Below are positions 47,999-59,439 of a stretch of DNA of 64,000 bases, one piece after another (the stretch's first letter is position 1; the number at the start of each line of letters is the position of its first letter). Source of the stretch: Diphasiastrum complanatum (lineage: Eukaryota > Streptophyta > Lycopodiopsida > Lycopodiales > Lycopodiaceae); the NCBI GenBank assembly GCA_029204225.1, contig CM055111.1:26135540-26199539 (forward strand), given 5' to 3'. The notes beneath the pieces are model-generated. The model was not told where the DNA came from. It ran no database searches and was given only the letters and a program-made list of their open reading frames with translations. Made by a program: the position numbers and the translations under genes.

Positions 47999-48471
47999 AT
48001 GGGGCGGGCTAGAATACCCATACCGTGGATCAAGAGTGACGCATCAAGGCAAGTGACATACACCAAGCGCAGGAAGGGGCTGAAGAAGAAAATTGAGGAG
48101 CTTGCCATCCTATGTAGTATGTGGAGTTGAAGCTTGTATGATCTGTTATGGCCCTCAGTTAGGCAAGCCAAGCAATGCAGCAACTTCGACTACAATCCAC
48201 TAGAAAGCCATTGCAGCCACAAAACATGCAATATGGGTACGTGGCCAATCGGAGCAGTGCCTTCTTGTCCCCAACAGTAACAGCTTCTGATATTTTAAGT
48301 CCTTCCAAGGAACTGAATTTTTCAACGGTGCCCAATGAATGGCCACGAGATCCCATCATTGTTCATCAGTCTTCAGTGATGCAAATGGAGGATGAGTCTA
48401 CTCATAAAAGAAGTGAGCTATTGCATCTTGACATGCAGGCCAGTTTGAATGAAGACAGTAACCTCAATTAG
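47999..48471 (+). pseudogene. MADS-box fragment, type I-like, frameshifted
   Basis: ATG at 47999, just after a splice-like TTCGTACAG, opens [39 protein letters not shown], the DNA-binding half of a MADS box. A repeated TATGTAG/TATGTGG then shifts the frame. In the next frame [15 protein letters not shown] supplies the box end. C-G-VEAC resembles plant type I (M-gamma) boxes more than MIKC ones. Downstream, 48175-48471 is open (MQQLRLQSTRKPLQPQNMQY ... ) and may be the C-terminal region, but I see no K domain. MADS proteins are nuclear transcription factors. As it stands the box is broken. Confidence 0.75.
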
Positions 48472-49439
48472 CAAGAACAATCAGCAGAAACCCAAATCTA
48501 GGAAAACATGGCAACACAAGGATCATTTCAGACTTGAAGGTGTGTTTCTAAATACAAATAAAATTCAAACTTGTCTGCAAATTTGAGAACAGTAATTTCA
48601 CTATGTTTTGAATTTTTCACTTGTCTCTTCATCTCCTTTATCAATAGCAGATTATTTCAATTACAAATTGTCTTCCTTGTTTCTTGAATAAAAAAAATGA
48701 GACTTGAATGTGTCTCCTTGCAGGGCGATGTTTTTGGTAAGCTACAGGCAAACTGAATCTACTATTACTTTTGCCTACAAGATGGCCTTTTTGATTGCAT
48801 TCATGTGCACGTGAAAAAATGTGGTTTTTGTATAGGTTGATATCAGGCAATCAGTGTACATAAGATTTTGATACATAGACTATCTAGTCATCAGAAGGTA
48901 AAATCAAGTATTATTATATTTGATGTGTTTTAATGACATACATTACTAGATTTTGAGAGATACAACAAAGTTGTGGGTCGTCCAACGTGCACGTTTTGCA
49001 TTTTGAGATGAACTACTCGAAGGAAATATAGTTTGTGGCAATCTTATTATGTTTGCTCATAGTTCAACAAAAGAAGTTCAAGGCTGGACAATTTGTCTTG
49101 CTTAAATACAAAAAAGAAAATTACAACTTTCTTCTTTACTCTCTTCAGTAGTAGTTAATCTAAGAGGACATCCTTTATGAACTTTCTCGAAAGAAAACAT
49201 TTAACATTCGATTTAACAAGTTTTTTTTTGTATACTAATATGAAGTCGTCGCTCTGTCCTTGAATGACTTAACGAATGATATAGTCCATTTATCACTTAA
49301 AGACGATATATAGTCAGTGCAAAATGTTTGATTTTCAGCTATCCATGGTCCACTGTAGTGGCATAGACTTGTTTATGATTGTTGGAATCAAACTGAATTT
49401 AATTTGCAGCTCGAAGCTCCTCATCTCTCTGCTCAGGAT
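48472..49439. other. Spacer, no gene recognised
   Basis: AT-rich; no motif seen. Confidence 0.4.
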
Positions 49440-49598
49440 CGCTCCTCATGATCAGCAGGAAGCTCAACTCAGTCACCAGGATCTGATCAGCAGGAAGCTC
49501 CGCTCAGGAATATCGCTCCCCATCGATCAGCAGAATCTCCGTTCTTCATCGGATCAGCAGAATCTCAGCTCTTCATCGGATATTGCAGCTGATCGGAG
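49440..49598 (+). repeat. Short GATCAGCAG repeats
   Basis: GATCAGCAGGAAGCTC and GATCAGCAGAATCTC variants recur five times in about 150 bp, in tandem-like fashion. A frame across it reads DQQ-rich, a consequence of the repeat. Confidence 0.7.
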
Positions 49599-49607
49599 GA
49601 AGCTATT

Positions 49608-49760
49608 TACCTATATAGGAAAACTGATTCTTTTTAGTCAAAATGTTTTTATATAGGAAAATACTTATTCTAGGAAATTTTTGGTCAATATTTTCCTATA
49701 TAGGAAAAGTTTTCCTATATTGTCAATCTAGGAAACTCTATTTTTTTCCTATCTAGGAAC
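49608..49760. repeat. Cluster of CCTATATAGG palindromes
   Basis: Contains a perfect 18-bp palindrome TTTTCCTATATAGGAAAA (49691-49708), flanked by CCTATATAGG (49610), TATATAGGAAAA, TTCTAGGAAA, TTTTCCTATATTGTCAAT (49710) and TTTCCTATCTAGGAA. The last-but-one is the right copy of the repeat at 46920. Confidence 0.75.
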
Positions 49761-52085
49761 TGATCAGAAGTTCCTTGCATCGTCTGCTTTGAGCGATAAG
49801 CTGCACCACAGCATGCTACTATCACCACCACTTCGAAATACGAGTAACGAATGGTACCAGTCCGACGCCAGTGGTCTGGACATGCCCCACACAGAATGAC
49901 TGCAGCTTCTAGCATCAACATTCCTTGGCGAGGGTCGTGTACCAGTAAACCTGCCGCTACGAGCCCATAGCTAGCAATCAAAGCCATCTTCTGTATGCTC
50001 TACAGTATCAGCCATGGTTGTCTGAGAGCTTTTGATGTCCCATTGCTACCTTGAGAGTGTAGAAGGAAGAGGTGGCGATCGCGAGCTTGGTAGTGCAGTA
50101 TTCCCCAAGTGAATGGTGCGATCAAGCATAACAGCGCTAGCAGCCCGATCAGTGCCATATTCTATTAGTTCGCGCATTGCTGTTGAACTTGATCCATGAA
50201 AAAGAAGTGACTTTAGTGTTAGTGGTGCACAGGTTTCACTAAATACAAACAAAATTCCTATGACCTGATTAATCAAAAAATCCAACATATAAAGCCTCAG
50301 TCCTCTTGTTCAATGTTTGAACACTATAAAATAGATTTTCCAAAGTCCTATGAAATTAACCAAATGTAGCATTGACTACAATCTACATGTACATAGTACA
50401 AAGTCCAAACTTTTGAAACAAGTGTAGCAGTAACTACATAAACTCTAAAGTGTATATAAAAACGAACAAAACTTGAGATGGTCACCTAAATAATTTTTTA
50501 CAAGTTACAAATTACATCAATTATGCACACTACACATGATCATACATACAACACAAATGCAAACCACACTACACAGAACACTATGTACACTTCAATCTAG
50601 CTTGGCATCATCAATCTATCTTATCCTATGTTAGATGTGCTTCAAAAACATACACCTTAGAAACTATGCAAATGTCTAGCATAGACATCTTGATATACTA
50701 ATTGATTTTGAAAATACTTGTACGAGTAAAAAAGTTTTTGGCAATAACTACAGTCTACTCAATAAGATACTTCAAAATTGTTTTCAATGTCTTAAGTCAT
50801 CTCAGACTCTCAATGATTAGAGGTGGTGCACTTTTCAGATTGTCCTTTGATGTGATAACAAAGCTATGTATCTTGTAGTGATCAGTTTAGCGACCATCTT
50901 AGACTATGCTCCAATTTGTTGATATTGCAAAATGTACTATCATCAACAAGCGAAAATCTCTGGGTATGAAGCAAAGGTGACTTAATTATGGCTACTGGCA
51001 GCAATGAGGCTATTTTTTTGTCACTTCTAATGATGGATATGATGATGATTACCTAATTTCAAGTACTACGTCCAGCCTACTTTTTAGAATGAATCCCAAG
51101 TTGCCTCGTCATTCACCACATTATGTACAAAATGTGCATATTGCAAGACTCAACTACAAATCAAATCAATCAATGTCACTCCTTTTCAAAACCTAATTGT
51201 GAACGACTTTGACTATGGAGTATAGGAAGCTGGAAGTGAATGCTTTAAACTTTCAAGAATCAATATCATTGGCATAGGAAGCTTGACAAAACAGTATGTG
51301 AGCCAAAAATATACAAAAGAGTGTTAACCAAAACTATACGAAAGACTCATTTGTATAGTATTGACCATCCATAACTAAACAAGCACAAAGAGGAGAAGGC
51401 TTTCTATTTACTTCCCATTAATATTAGCAATATTTGACCTCATGCCTTCCCATTCAATAAGCCGAAATACTTATATCAAAATCTGTACACAAACCACAAA
51501 TGTGATTATCTTCTTAAAAGTATATCTCATTACAAATTTAGCTTGAAAAAAAAAGAGCATATTATTTTCAGGTAGAAGATTTACTAAACTCAATCATTTA
51601 TAAGCATGTTCAAGCTTTTTACACTTTTGGAAAAGCAATTAATAGTCCATAAGATTTAAAAGGTAGTATGAGTCCTTCAAGCATCAATTACACTGCTTAG
51701 AAACTGAGAAAATGGGCAATTAAACTATTCCTTTCCACTAGAAGCAATCCGGTTACATTTGCAAATATTTAGATTGGCAAACTTCAATAAATCACAAGAC
51801 TTGAAAATATGCAATTGCACCATTACAATATGCCCTAATCAAGAAAAGTGCAAACAATTGATTATTTTCAGTTTCATACCGCATTGCCTCAATGTTACAG
51901 ATTTGGGACAGTCTCAGTACGTCAAGATAACCACATGCTATAAGGTTTTGGAACGCACCTTGATAGAGATAACAAGTAGGGATCGAAGCAACAAAATCGA
52001 ATAAAAACCTAAACAAATGGAATGATAAAATGTTAGTAGTAACTTAGTACAAAGAAAAAAAAACTCCAACAAATGACAATGATTA
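49761..52085. other. AT-rich spacer, no gene recognised
   Basis: Minus frames at 49715-49987 and 50046-50288 look mildly protein-like (for example SSTAMRELIEYGTDRAASAV) but match no family I know. From 50300 to 52085 nothing is visible. Confidence 0.4.
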
Positions 52086-52089
52086 ATGA

Positions 52090-53775
52090 CAAGATATGTC
52101 TGTATTCAGTTGGTGTAGCCCACGAACGAATAGCAGTAGAAAAATCAATGGATTCCACATTAGCACTTCCCTCAATAGAAATATGCATCAAAGCATCCAT
52201 TGATTGCAAGCTATTTCTTTTCTGTCCTTGACCAGATTCAACCTGCTGAAACCTCTTTCACAAGCAGCTGAATTTGCACACTACACGAGAGCAATACATG
52301 CTAGTGTATGCAAACTCTTGTACTTCTCCGTTAATTGTTAGTTGGACCCAATCACTGACCATGTATCTCGAAAGGTTCTCCCAGCCAATCTATCATTGCT
52401 TGAATTTTGAACATCTTGTATTTTGCCCTTAATTATCGGAGGAATTAAAGTTCCGACATTATCGACTTTCAAAGCTGCATAGAACTCACCAAGTTTATTG
52501 ATGTCATTGTATTCGAAATCCTTCATCTCTCGCATGCACTTTGGAATGTTGATAGGGGATAATGCTTTCAAAGAGCCTAAATGGCCCATGCCTTGGAATT
52601 GTCGTGACAAACCATCTATAATAGCATGAGAAAATGTTTTCTGAAATGCTATTGCCTCATCTAGATCAGATCCTAGAATACATCTTTTGACTTCAATATC
52701 ATAGTGCATATTTCCATGAAGACAAGTTTGCAATCTTGTCAAATAACCCTTTTCAGGACTGTGTTCTGGAAGAAGAGGGTAGCCTTTGCTATCGTATGTT
52801 CCAGCATTTAAGTTCGTAAGTGGATCTTCAATATACTTGAGGTGAATTGTGGCAAATCACTTCATACAATACTCGAAAGTGCTTCAACTTCGATATAATC
52901 TCTTTGGAAAGTAAGGCTCAATATCAACAATCGTTCAAGAATGTCAACAAGAAAGTGCAAGCTATATAAATTTTTGAAATCACACAAACTTTCTATGAGG
53001 TTCTTGGCAACAATAGCTTGAATTTCTTTTTTGATTTGCTAGTAGACGATGAGGCAGCTTCAAATGCATCATCATCAACATCAATAGCTTCATTATATTA
53101 AGATGAATTTCTTTGTTTTTTCCTTTTCTTTTTTGAGAGCTTGTCAAGTTCAACTTTTATTGCTTGTATGACAGATTGGAGAACATCACACAATCTTTTA
53201 AGAGACCCATGTTGACTCAACTATCTGGTACTATTTACTCTTGTCAACTTCAAGACATCATTGGCCAACACTATCCCTAATGATCATAGAAGTGCTAGTC
53301 TTTTACAACTATTGGCAAAAAAAGCTATTGTTGAGTTCACAAGTGCATCAAGGAATTTAGCATATGGAAGTTTAAAAGCTAGACCAAAACAAGCGAGATT
53401 GCATCTATGAGCAACACAATGTGTACTATGATAAAAATGGACAGGCTACTTTCAACCTAGTTGCAACTTTGGGTATTGAACCTACCATCACTCCAGCTCC
53501 ATTGGAGCCAAACCCAACAAACTTTCTAATGTCAAGTTTAGATGTATTAATGATACCAATTATGGCATCATACAACGCTTCAGCATTTTCATTAGCTACA
53601 GATGTGAGACAAAAATTAGAAGTAACAGGACCACAATTGTCTAGATAAGCTACATAGACTATCAAAGACTTGATATCAGATATATTAGTGGATTCATCAA
53701 CCACAATTTCAAATACTGGACTCTGCTTCACTTTTTCCAATAAAATCTCTCATAGCGAGTTCCCAATGTAGTCAA
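52090..53775 (-). pseudogene. hAT-superfamily transposase remnant
   Basis: Read leftwards: SPVFEIVVDESTNISDIKSL, then GPVTSNFCLTSVANENAEAL, KFVGFGSNGAGVMVG (catalytic-core style VDEST and GSNGA), a decayed centre with CVAHRCNL-like and KKRKNK-like pieces, then FEYNDINKLGEFYAALKVDN, and finally the C-terminal dimerisation motif (CERGFxQVE, SLQSMDALMHISIEG). It resembles the ZNF862/DUF4371-containing hAT branch. Many shifts and stops; N-terminal zinc finger missing; cut at 53775 by GC-rich DNA. No terminal repeats seen. Confidence 0.75.
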
Positions 53776-54429
53776 TAAATTATGCACAGCTAGGTGCCCA
53801 CGCATGCGTCCTGGTGCCCGATGACAAATGTGGTCCTAGGACCTGTTGGAACCCATTGTGCCTGGTGCCCACAAAAATGGTAGTTAAGGGCCCGAGACCA
53901 TCCAGGAACCCCAAAGCCAAGGGCTCGCTCAAAAGCTGTGCTCGCAAAAAAAGGTGGTTTCGAGACCATCCGAGACCCGTCGTGCCTGAGAAATAGCAGG
54001 TGGTCCTGGCGCCCCACCCCAACACATGCGGGACTGCACGCGCCTGGGAATTTTTTGTTCCTTGCTCGGGCACGTGTCATTTGCACATTGGCACGGGGCC
54101 AAAACTGTCCTCGTGCCAATAAGCGACATCGGACCGCGACCGCTGCCCACTTGCTGCTTGGTGCCAGTCACCTGCACCCGTGCGCTGCCCAACGCCCACC
54201 TGTGGCACCTTTGTCTCCCAGGCACACACATAGCAGATAAGGGGGAGTTTGCATATATATGGCGCTGGCGAAACCACCCCCCTGTTGGGAGAGAGGGAGG
54301 AAGAATAAATGACGAACACGAACGAGAAACGAACTTGTTAAAGGAGCTATACTATTTCAATGTCTTGTATTATCCTACGATAATATCCTATGTGTCCTAA
54401 AAATCCTCTAAGCTATCGTAAATTGGTTG
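53776..54429. other. GC-rich block without a gene
   Basis: From 53776 to about 54300 base composition is strikingly GC-richer than its surroundings. Overlapping open frames on both strands follow from that and show no motif. It may be an LTR or leader of the gypsy element to its right. Confidence 0.45.
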
Positions 54430-55355
54430 GTTCTAATAACTGTAAAATCATTTTTACTTTTTCGATGTCGGCTTGAATGTCGTCCTTTGAAATTTTATGT
54501 CCTAATCGATGCCTTCCCTCATCCCAAAATAACACTTGGCTGGATGCAATTTAAGACATGTCTCTTGACATCTTTTCAATGTCTTCTCTAATGCGTCTAA
54601 ATGATCTTTAGTTGATGAATAGACACATAAGCTGTCCATGAAAATTTCTAAAGACTTTCATAAATTTTTTTGAAAAGTGTTTGTCATCATACTTTGGAAT
54701 GTGGCAGGTGCATTACAAAGACCAAAGAGCGTCGCGTATATACGTGCGTCCCCCAATCAATGGTAACAGTGGTCTTGCATCTATCTTCCTCCTTAATAAA
54801 AACTTGATTATAACGTGAGAACCCGTCTAAAAAACTATAATGTTCATGACCAGCTACCTGGTCAAGAATAGTATCTGTATAAGACAGAGGGTGATAATCC
54901 TTTGTTGTAGCAGCATTTAGTTTTCTAAAATCTTGGCAAACTCTAATCTTGCATGTCTTCTTCTTAGGTACTATAACTATTGGTGACACCCATTCACTAC
55001 TTAGAACAGGATATATAATACCCGCTCTAAGACATCTATCTAATTCGTCTTTAACTAACAAAGAATACTTTGAATCTAATCTATATTGTCGCTGCCTAAT
55101 AGGTATTGTTCCCTGAATAAGATCTATTCTATGTTCTCCCCATTTAACTGGTATTCCTGTTAAATCGTCCATCGACCAAAGAATGCTTTTTGATATTTGT
55201 GAAGAAGTAATATATACTCTTCACGTTCCTAGTTTGATTGGTATTTATATAGATTTAAAATTTTATCTTAATTAATTTCTATTTCTACATAATCTGTCTT
55301 ATCTACCATTCCTTCGGTCAGGCTTGCTCTGATTTCACCCAGAACTTCCCTTGAC
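54430..55355 (-). pseudogene. Ty3/gypsy reverse transcriptase fragment
   Basis: IPIRQRQYRLDSKYSLLVKD, AGIIYPVLSSEWVSPIVIVP, CKIRVCQDFRKLNAATTKDY, ILDQVAGHEHYSFLDGFSRY (conventional gypsy RT start) and TTVTIDWGTHVY, then after shifts FMDSLCVYSSTKDHLDAL and LKLHPAKCYFGM. Finger and early palm motifs are clear; the YxDD position is worn. It differs from gypsy element K, so two gypsy lineages are present. It runs into the truncated LTR of element D at about 55360. Confidence 0.85.
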
Positions 55356-55363
55356 TCGGATGT

Positions 55364-56211
55364 AGACTGTCTCTGTCTGTGTATGTCTATGACTCTCTCC
55401 TTCGTTGATCCTTTTATGTGATCAATCCAGGGAACTGATTAAACTAAAAGATCTAATCAAAAGAAATGCATTAGCCTTAAACAAAATTGATTCCAGTTCT
55501 TTATCGTTGTCCTCTGTGAATCATCCGCCTTCTGCCCGTTGTGTTGTGCCTTCACACTGCAGGCCTTCGCTTTTTGCCTAAAGGACATTTTTGCGACTTT
55601 AAGTGCAGTTGCTTTTTCAAGGGTAAGTGTCCCTTTCCTAAGGGCAAGTGTCACTTTTTCCCGAAAGGCGAAAAACTCGACAGTAGTCCTAAAAAGGATT
55701 TAAGGCATATTGGCAGCAGTGTCGCTTTTTCTCGAAAGGCGAAAAACCCGACAGTAGTCCAAAAAGGGTTTTCAGACATCTTGGCAACTGTCGCTTTTTC
55801 CGAAAGGCGAAAAATGTGACAGTAGGACAACAACCATTTCTAAGGGCAGGTGTCGCTTTTTACCGAAGGGCGAAAAAGCCGAGTTTAGGGCAAAAAACCA
55901 GTTCTAAGGCAAATGTAGCTTTTCTAAGGGTCTAAACCTTTCTAAGGTATTTTAGGGACAGTGTTGCCTTTCTCACAAAAATGCGAAAAATGCGACAGTG
56001 TCAGGAAAAGTTCTCAGAATTATTTTCTAAGTGTTTTAGGCCTATGGATGAATTTTCCTCATGACCCAGAAAAGCGAACTGTGCGATGAAATAGTTTAAC
56101 AATGCAGACTGTGTAAAACATAGTTCAAAATGCACAATCGCTAAAAATAGCAAAGGAAAAACCAAGGAAAAGTGCTAAGGCTTTGAAAGATAGAAACTCT
56201 TGGTTTTTTCA
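55364..56211 (-). repeat. 3' LTR of copia element D, truncated (848 bp)
   Basis: Strongly similar to 60951-61832. It keeps the element-strand start TGAAAAAACCAAGAG after the polypurine tract, but its last 470 bp are missing and gypsy sequence takes over. It contains the hairpin array described for the right LTR. Confidence 0.88.
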
Positions 56212-56415
56212 ACTCCCTCTCAAAGTTGGTATTTTTCTTATTCCTAAGCTTGCACGCTGCTTCTCAAAAATTGCCTTGTCAAGAGGCTTTGTGAAGATAT
56301 CAGCCACCATATGCTTCGTTGGAATAAACTTGGTCTTCAGCTTGTCTTTCTCAACCGAATCTCTTATCAGGTGATATCTGATAGCAATGTGTTTTGTTCT
56401 GGTATTCTTCTGCTC
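56212..56415 (-). pseudogene. Copia RNase H C-terminus of element D
   Basis: TRTKHIAIRYHLIRDSVEKD, FIPTKHMVADIFTKPLDKAI, FEKQRASLGIRKIP, then the polypurine tract GAGAGGGAGT (56212-56221) and the LTR. Homologous to the same part of element E. The catalytic part of RNase H is missing; foreign DNA begins before KNTRTKH. Confidence 0.85.
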
Positions 56416-58925
56416 TCCTCCTTCTGAGACCTCCTCGGTCATGGGTGAGAGATAACTTGTGTCTTCAGCTTGGCTCGACATCTGGGGATTCTCTAGGATC
56501 CGCCAACATTATCCACCCCTAATCTATTGCAAGGCCCACTGCAACACTGATAATGTCTTCCGCTTGGCACTTGGAAAAGCGTGGATCTTCGTTCGCTTCC
56601 GTAAATCCAGGTGCTTATTATCCGCAAAATTTATTCGTCAAAATTGGAAGTCTCTCAATTGGTCGCTACATACCAGCCCTCTTGAGCACTTCTTGTGAAT
56701 CCTGCTCGCCTCCTCGTCGTGCCGTCTGCTTTTGCTCGTTCATATTCCAATCCAGGGCTTCAAAAACTTGGAAGCAGAGCTGACTTCCAAAATTGAGGGG
56801 CCCCAGATATTCTCTTATCTTTTCTACGAAGTCCATTTCCTGCCAGTCTTCCACCATGGTCACATAGCATGATGACACGAAGGCCGCTCTGTAGTATAGC
56901 CTGGCCATCATTTCATGGTCTTCTTCTGACTGGAGGGCGATGTTTGGGTTGATTTTAATGGGCCCAGGCCTCGATCCCAGTAACAATCTCGTTGCATCAG
57001 GAAGGCCATGGATCTGCAATACTCGGCACTTTTTTACATGCAAAGATCGACACTTGATTTGTATTTATGCCCGAAGTCGAGTAACTGCAGCCTCAGATCA
57101 TCCGAAGAGGTTCTCTCTAAAATTCTCGGAATGATGGGCCAGTTTACTAACTCCACTCAGGCCTTTTCCACCGGCCATGGGTTTCTGCGTTTGAGTGGCA
57201 TGTAGAAAGGATCTACTCGCTTCCATGCCGGTGCTTTCAAATACTCTTGAAGCCGCATGTTATCTTTCAGGACTTTAGTCCGCCATTCTAGCTGCGGTTG
57301 TAACACGGCAATGATCTCGGCCCTGGTGGAGTATTAGCTTTGATCAATGTCTTCTTTGCCTCCCCTCATGTTGGGAGGGTATTTCCTCTCAAATTTTTTT
57401 GACTCCCTTGTGTCAGCTAGTTTGCCTCTGGGCCTAGTAGGGGAAGTTGTCCTACGCAACTGGGATGGCCTTGCCAGATAATCATCTAGGGCCTTGGTGC
57501 CCATATCTTTATCTTTAGCTCGCTCGCTTGTCGATGGCTCAGCTGCACCCGTGTCTAACCTGGGCGAGAACCTTCTCGTTTCTGGTTGATCTACCAAGAA
57601 GTCGTCATCACCCCCCATGTCGGTGTTAGTTTCTGGAAGGTTGGGGATGGAATGATCTGGGGAGAGGGGTGCGGGGGTGATAGGTTTAACAAGTGGTGGA
57701 ATCAACAAGTTATACGCAGCACTGGGGGAGTGGAGTTGTTGGAGGAACTCGTCTCGTCGGGCTTTGTAAGTGTCAGCTGGACCTTTTGATGGGCCCATTA
57801 TTTTGCTAGGAGATGATGAAGAGAGGGGAGATGGAAGAACTGGGTAAGTTGGAATGAATTTCAGAAAAATTAAATGCAGAGTAAGAGGAAGGGTTAAAGG
57901 TGGAAGGGGGTTGGGGAAAAGTCATGGAAGCAGCACCGGCTCTCTGGCCACCCGATCCTGAGCTACCGTCTAAAGGGTGGGTTTACCTGCCTTGATTCCC
58001 TGCTCCATCATTCCCATCATCGTCCTGTGGCTTCTTTATTTGAGAACCTGCTTGAGCCTTGCATGCCGTGTCCCAGCCTGTCAATGGGAGACATGGTTTT
58101 GATACTCAACTACATGCATAACCAGCCATGTAACCATCTCTAGCTCAAGAAGATCAACATTTTAGAACATGGAGCAATCTTACCATTATTTACTGAATAA
58201 AAAACAATCAAAGACAAGATTAACTATTGGAACAAGAAACGAGATTCAAGAAGCAAGGAACAAGATTCAAGAAACAAGAAACACGATTCCCAGCAGTATT
58301 TTAATAATCTAAGAATCAAGAAACACTCATTACTTGATGCTTAGATTACTCAAGAACAATCAAGAACTGGGTTGCAAGGGAGCATGCAAGATCTATACCA
58401 CAAACCAGCCTGTCTAGTTTACTTGAATGCTGATTACTACCTCATTCCACAAACAAGAACTGAATCCTAATCCACAACTAAGCAAGAAACAAGAAACAAG
58501 AACCTAGTTAATCCACAATGCAAAGGAATCAAGCATGCTCATAGAAATCTCACTCAAGAACATTTCCATGAACAAGGAGCTTAGCTATCATCAAGAACTC
58601 GTGGAGGATCCTCTTATTAGCTCAAGAGAACTTGACAATACATTCAAAAGCTCCCTCACAAGAGAGGGGGGGCCTTTAAATAAGCAAGAAGGCTGCCCAT
58701 GTGGAGCCCAAGTGGCAATTCCACCAAATTAGAAATTACATGTGAAATTTGCCCTTCCACTAAAGGTCACCATCAAAAGGTGGCTCACTCTAACTAATTT
58801 AAGGGGGGTCTACATTTATTTACAATGCCTAGGAAATATTACTAGCTCCTACATGGTCATTCCTTCTTTGGGATACACCATGTAGGCTCACATAGATAAC
58901 TCACTGTCTTCCTAGCTAGTACTTC
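56416..58925 (-). mobile_element. 2.5-kb foreign block inside element D
   Basis: Lies between the RT piece ending ILSRSNELIA and the RNase H tail, where the palm end and RNase H core should be. It has no copia motifs. The left half carries an unrecognised, protein-like reading (separate entry); the right half (57850-58925) is non-coding with GAAACAAGAA-type short repeats at 58230-58500. No target duplication was found. Confidence 0.6.
56640..57798 (-). pseudogene. Unrecognised protein-coding remnant of about 385 codons
   Basis: Starts MGPSKGPADTYKARRDEFLQ, continues through a Pro/Ser/Asp-rich stretch (about residues 30-150) and meets TAA after KEDIDQS. In the same frame it goes on YSTRAEIIAVLQPQLEWRTK, EYLKAPAWKRVDPFYMPLKR, another stop, LERTSSDDLRLQLLDFGHKY. 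One base shift later: DATRLLLGSRPGPIKINPNI, LYYRAAFVSSCYVTMVEDWQ, VEKIREYLGPLNFGSQLCF. The pieces read as one protein with a disordered N-terminal part and a helical domain. I do not recognise the family; a captured host gene or an unusual element gag are both possible. Two stops and a frameshift make it dead. Confidence 0.5.
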
Positions 58926-59200
58926 CTCGCCTCTCATGCTATCAGCTCGTTGCTTCTGGACAGGATCAAAGTGTCATCCATGTAGACTGCTATGATTATG
59001 ATTTCTCCATTTGTGACATTTGTATAGACATTGTAGTCGACAATCAACGGTTGAAATCCTAAGGATCTGAGAATGTGATCCTTCTTCTTATACCACTGCC
59101 TGGCAGACTGCTTCAGTTCGTATATGCTTCGTTGCATTCGGCAGGTGTAGTTTGCAAAGCGTGAGCAGATGAATCCTGGTGGTTGGTCCATATAGTCTTC
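58926..59200 (-). pseudogene. Copia reverse transcriptase fragment of element D
   Basis: REKEDYMDQPPGF, MQRSIYELKQSARQWYKK (LYGLKQSxRxW block), FQPLIVDYNVYTN, IIIIAVYMDDTLILSRSNE with YMDD intact. Everything before DQPPGF, the fingers and first palm blocks, is missing, and the foreign block starts right after NELIA. Confidence 0.88.
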
Positions 59201-59439
59201 TTTCTCTCGTGGATCTTCTTGGAGATTCTATAGTCATGTTGATGGCCTTGCCTTTGTCAAGTTTCTTGCCTTTGCTGACTATTGATTTGTGGTGAGTAGC
59301 AGGTGTCCTGGTACAAGATGTGGGCCTTGCTACTCATCGTCTGAACAGTCACTCTGTCCATTTGGGGTTTGAGCATCTTGTTTTGGATGGTCAGGGTCCG
59401 CTCCCTCCGTAGTTGTTGGCTGGTCATAGTAGCCTCTAG
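59201..59439 (-). pseudogene. Linker zone of element D
   Basis: Corresponds to the variable connector between integrase and RT. Short readable pieces (TTEGADPDHPKQDAQTPNG-like) but no domain. Confidence 0.4.

Noticed and set aside
49715-50288. Minus-strand frames as exons of a host gene
   Set aside because: Slightly protein-like, but no family is recognisable and there are no supporting splice or homology signals.
53780-54400. Overlapping frames of 80-124 codons on both strands
   Set aside because: The GC-rich composition removes stops in every phase; none shows a motif.
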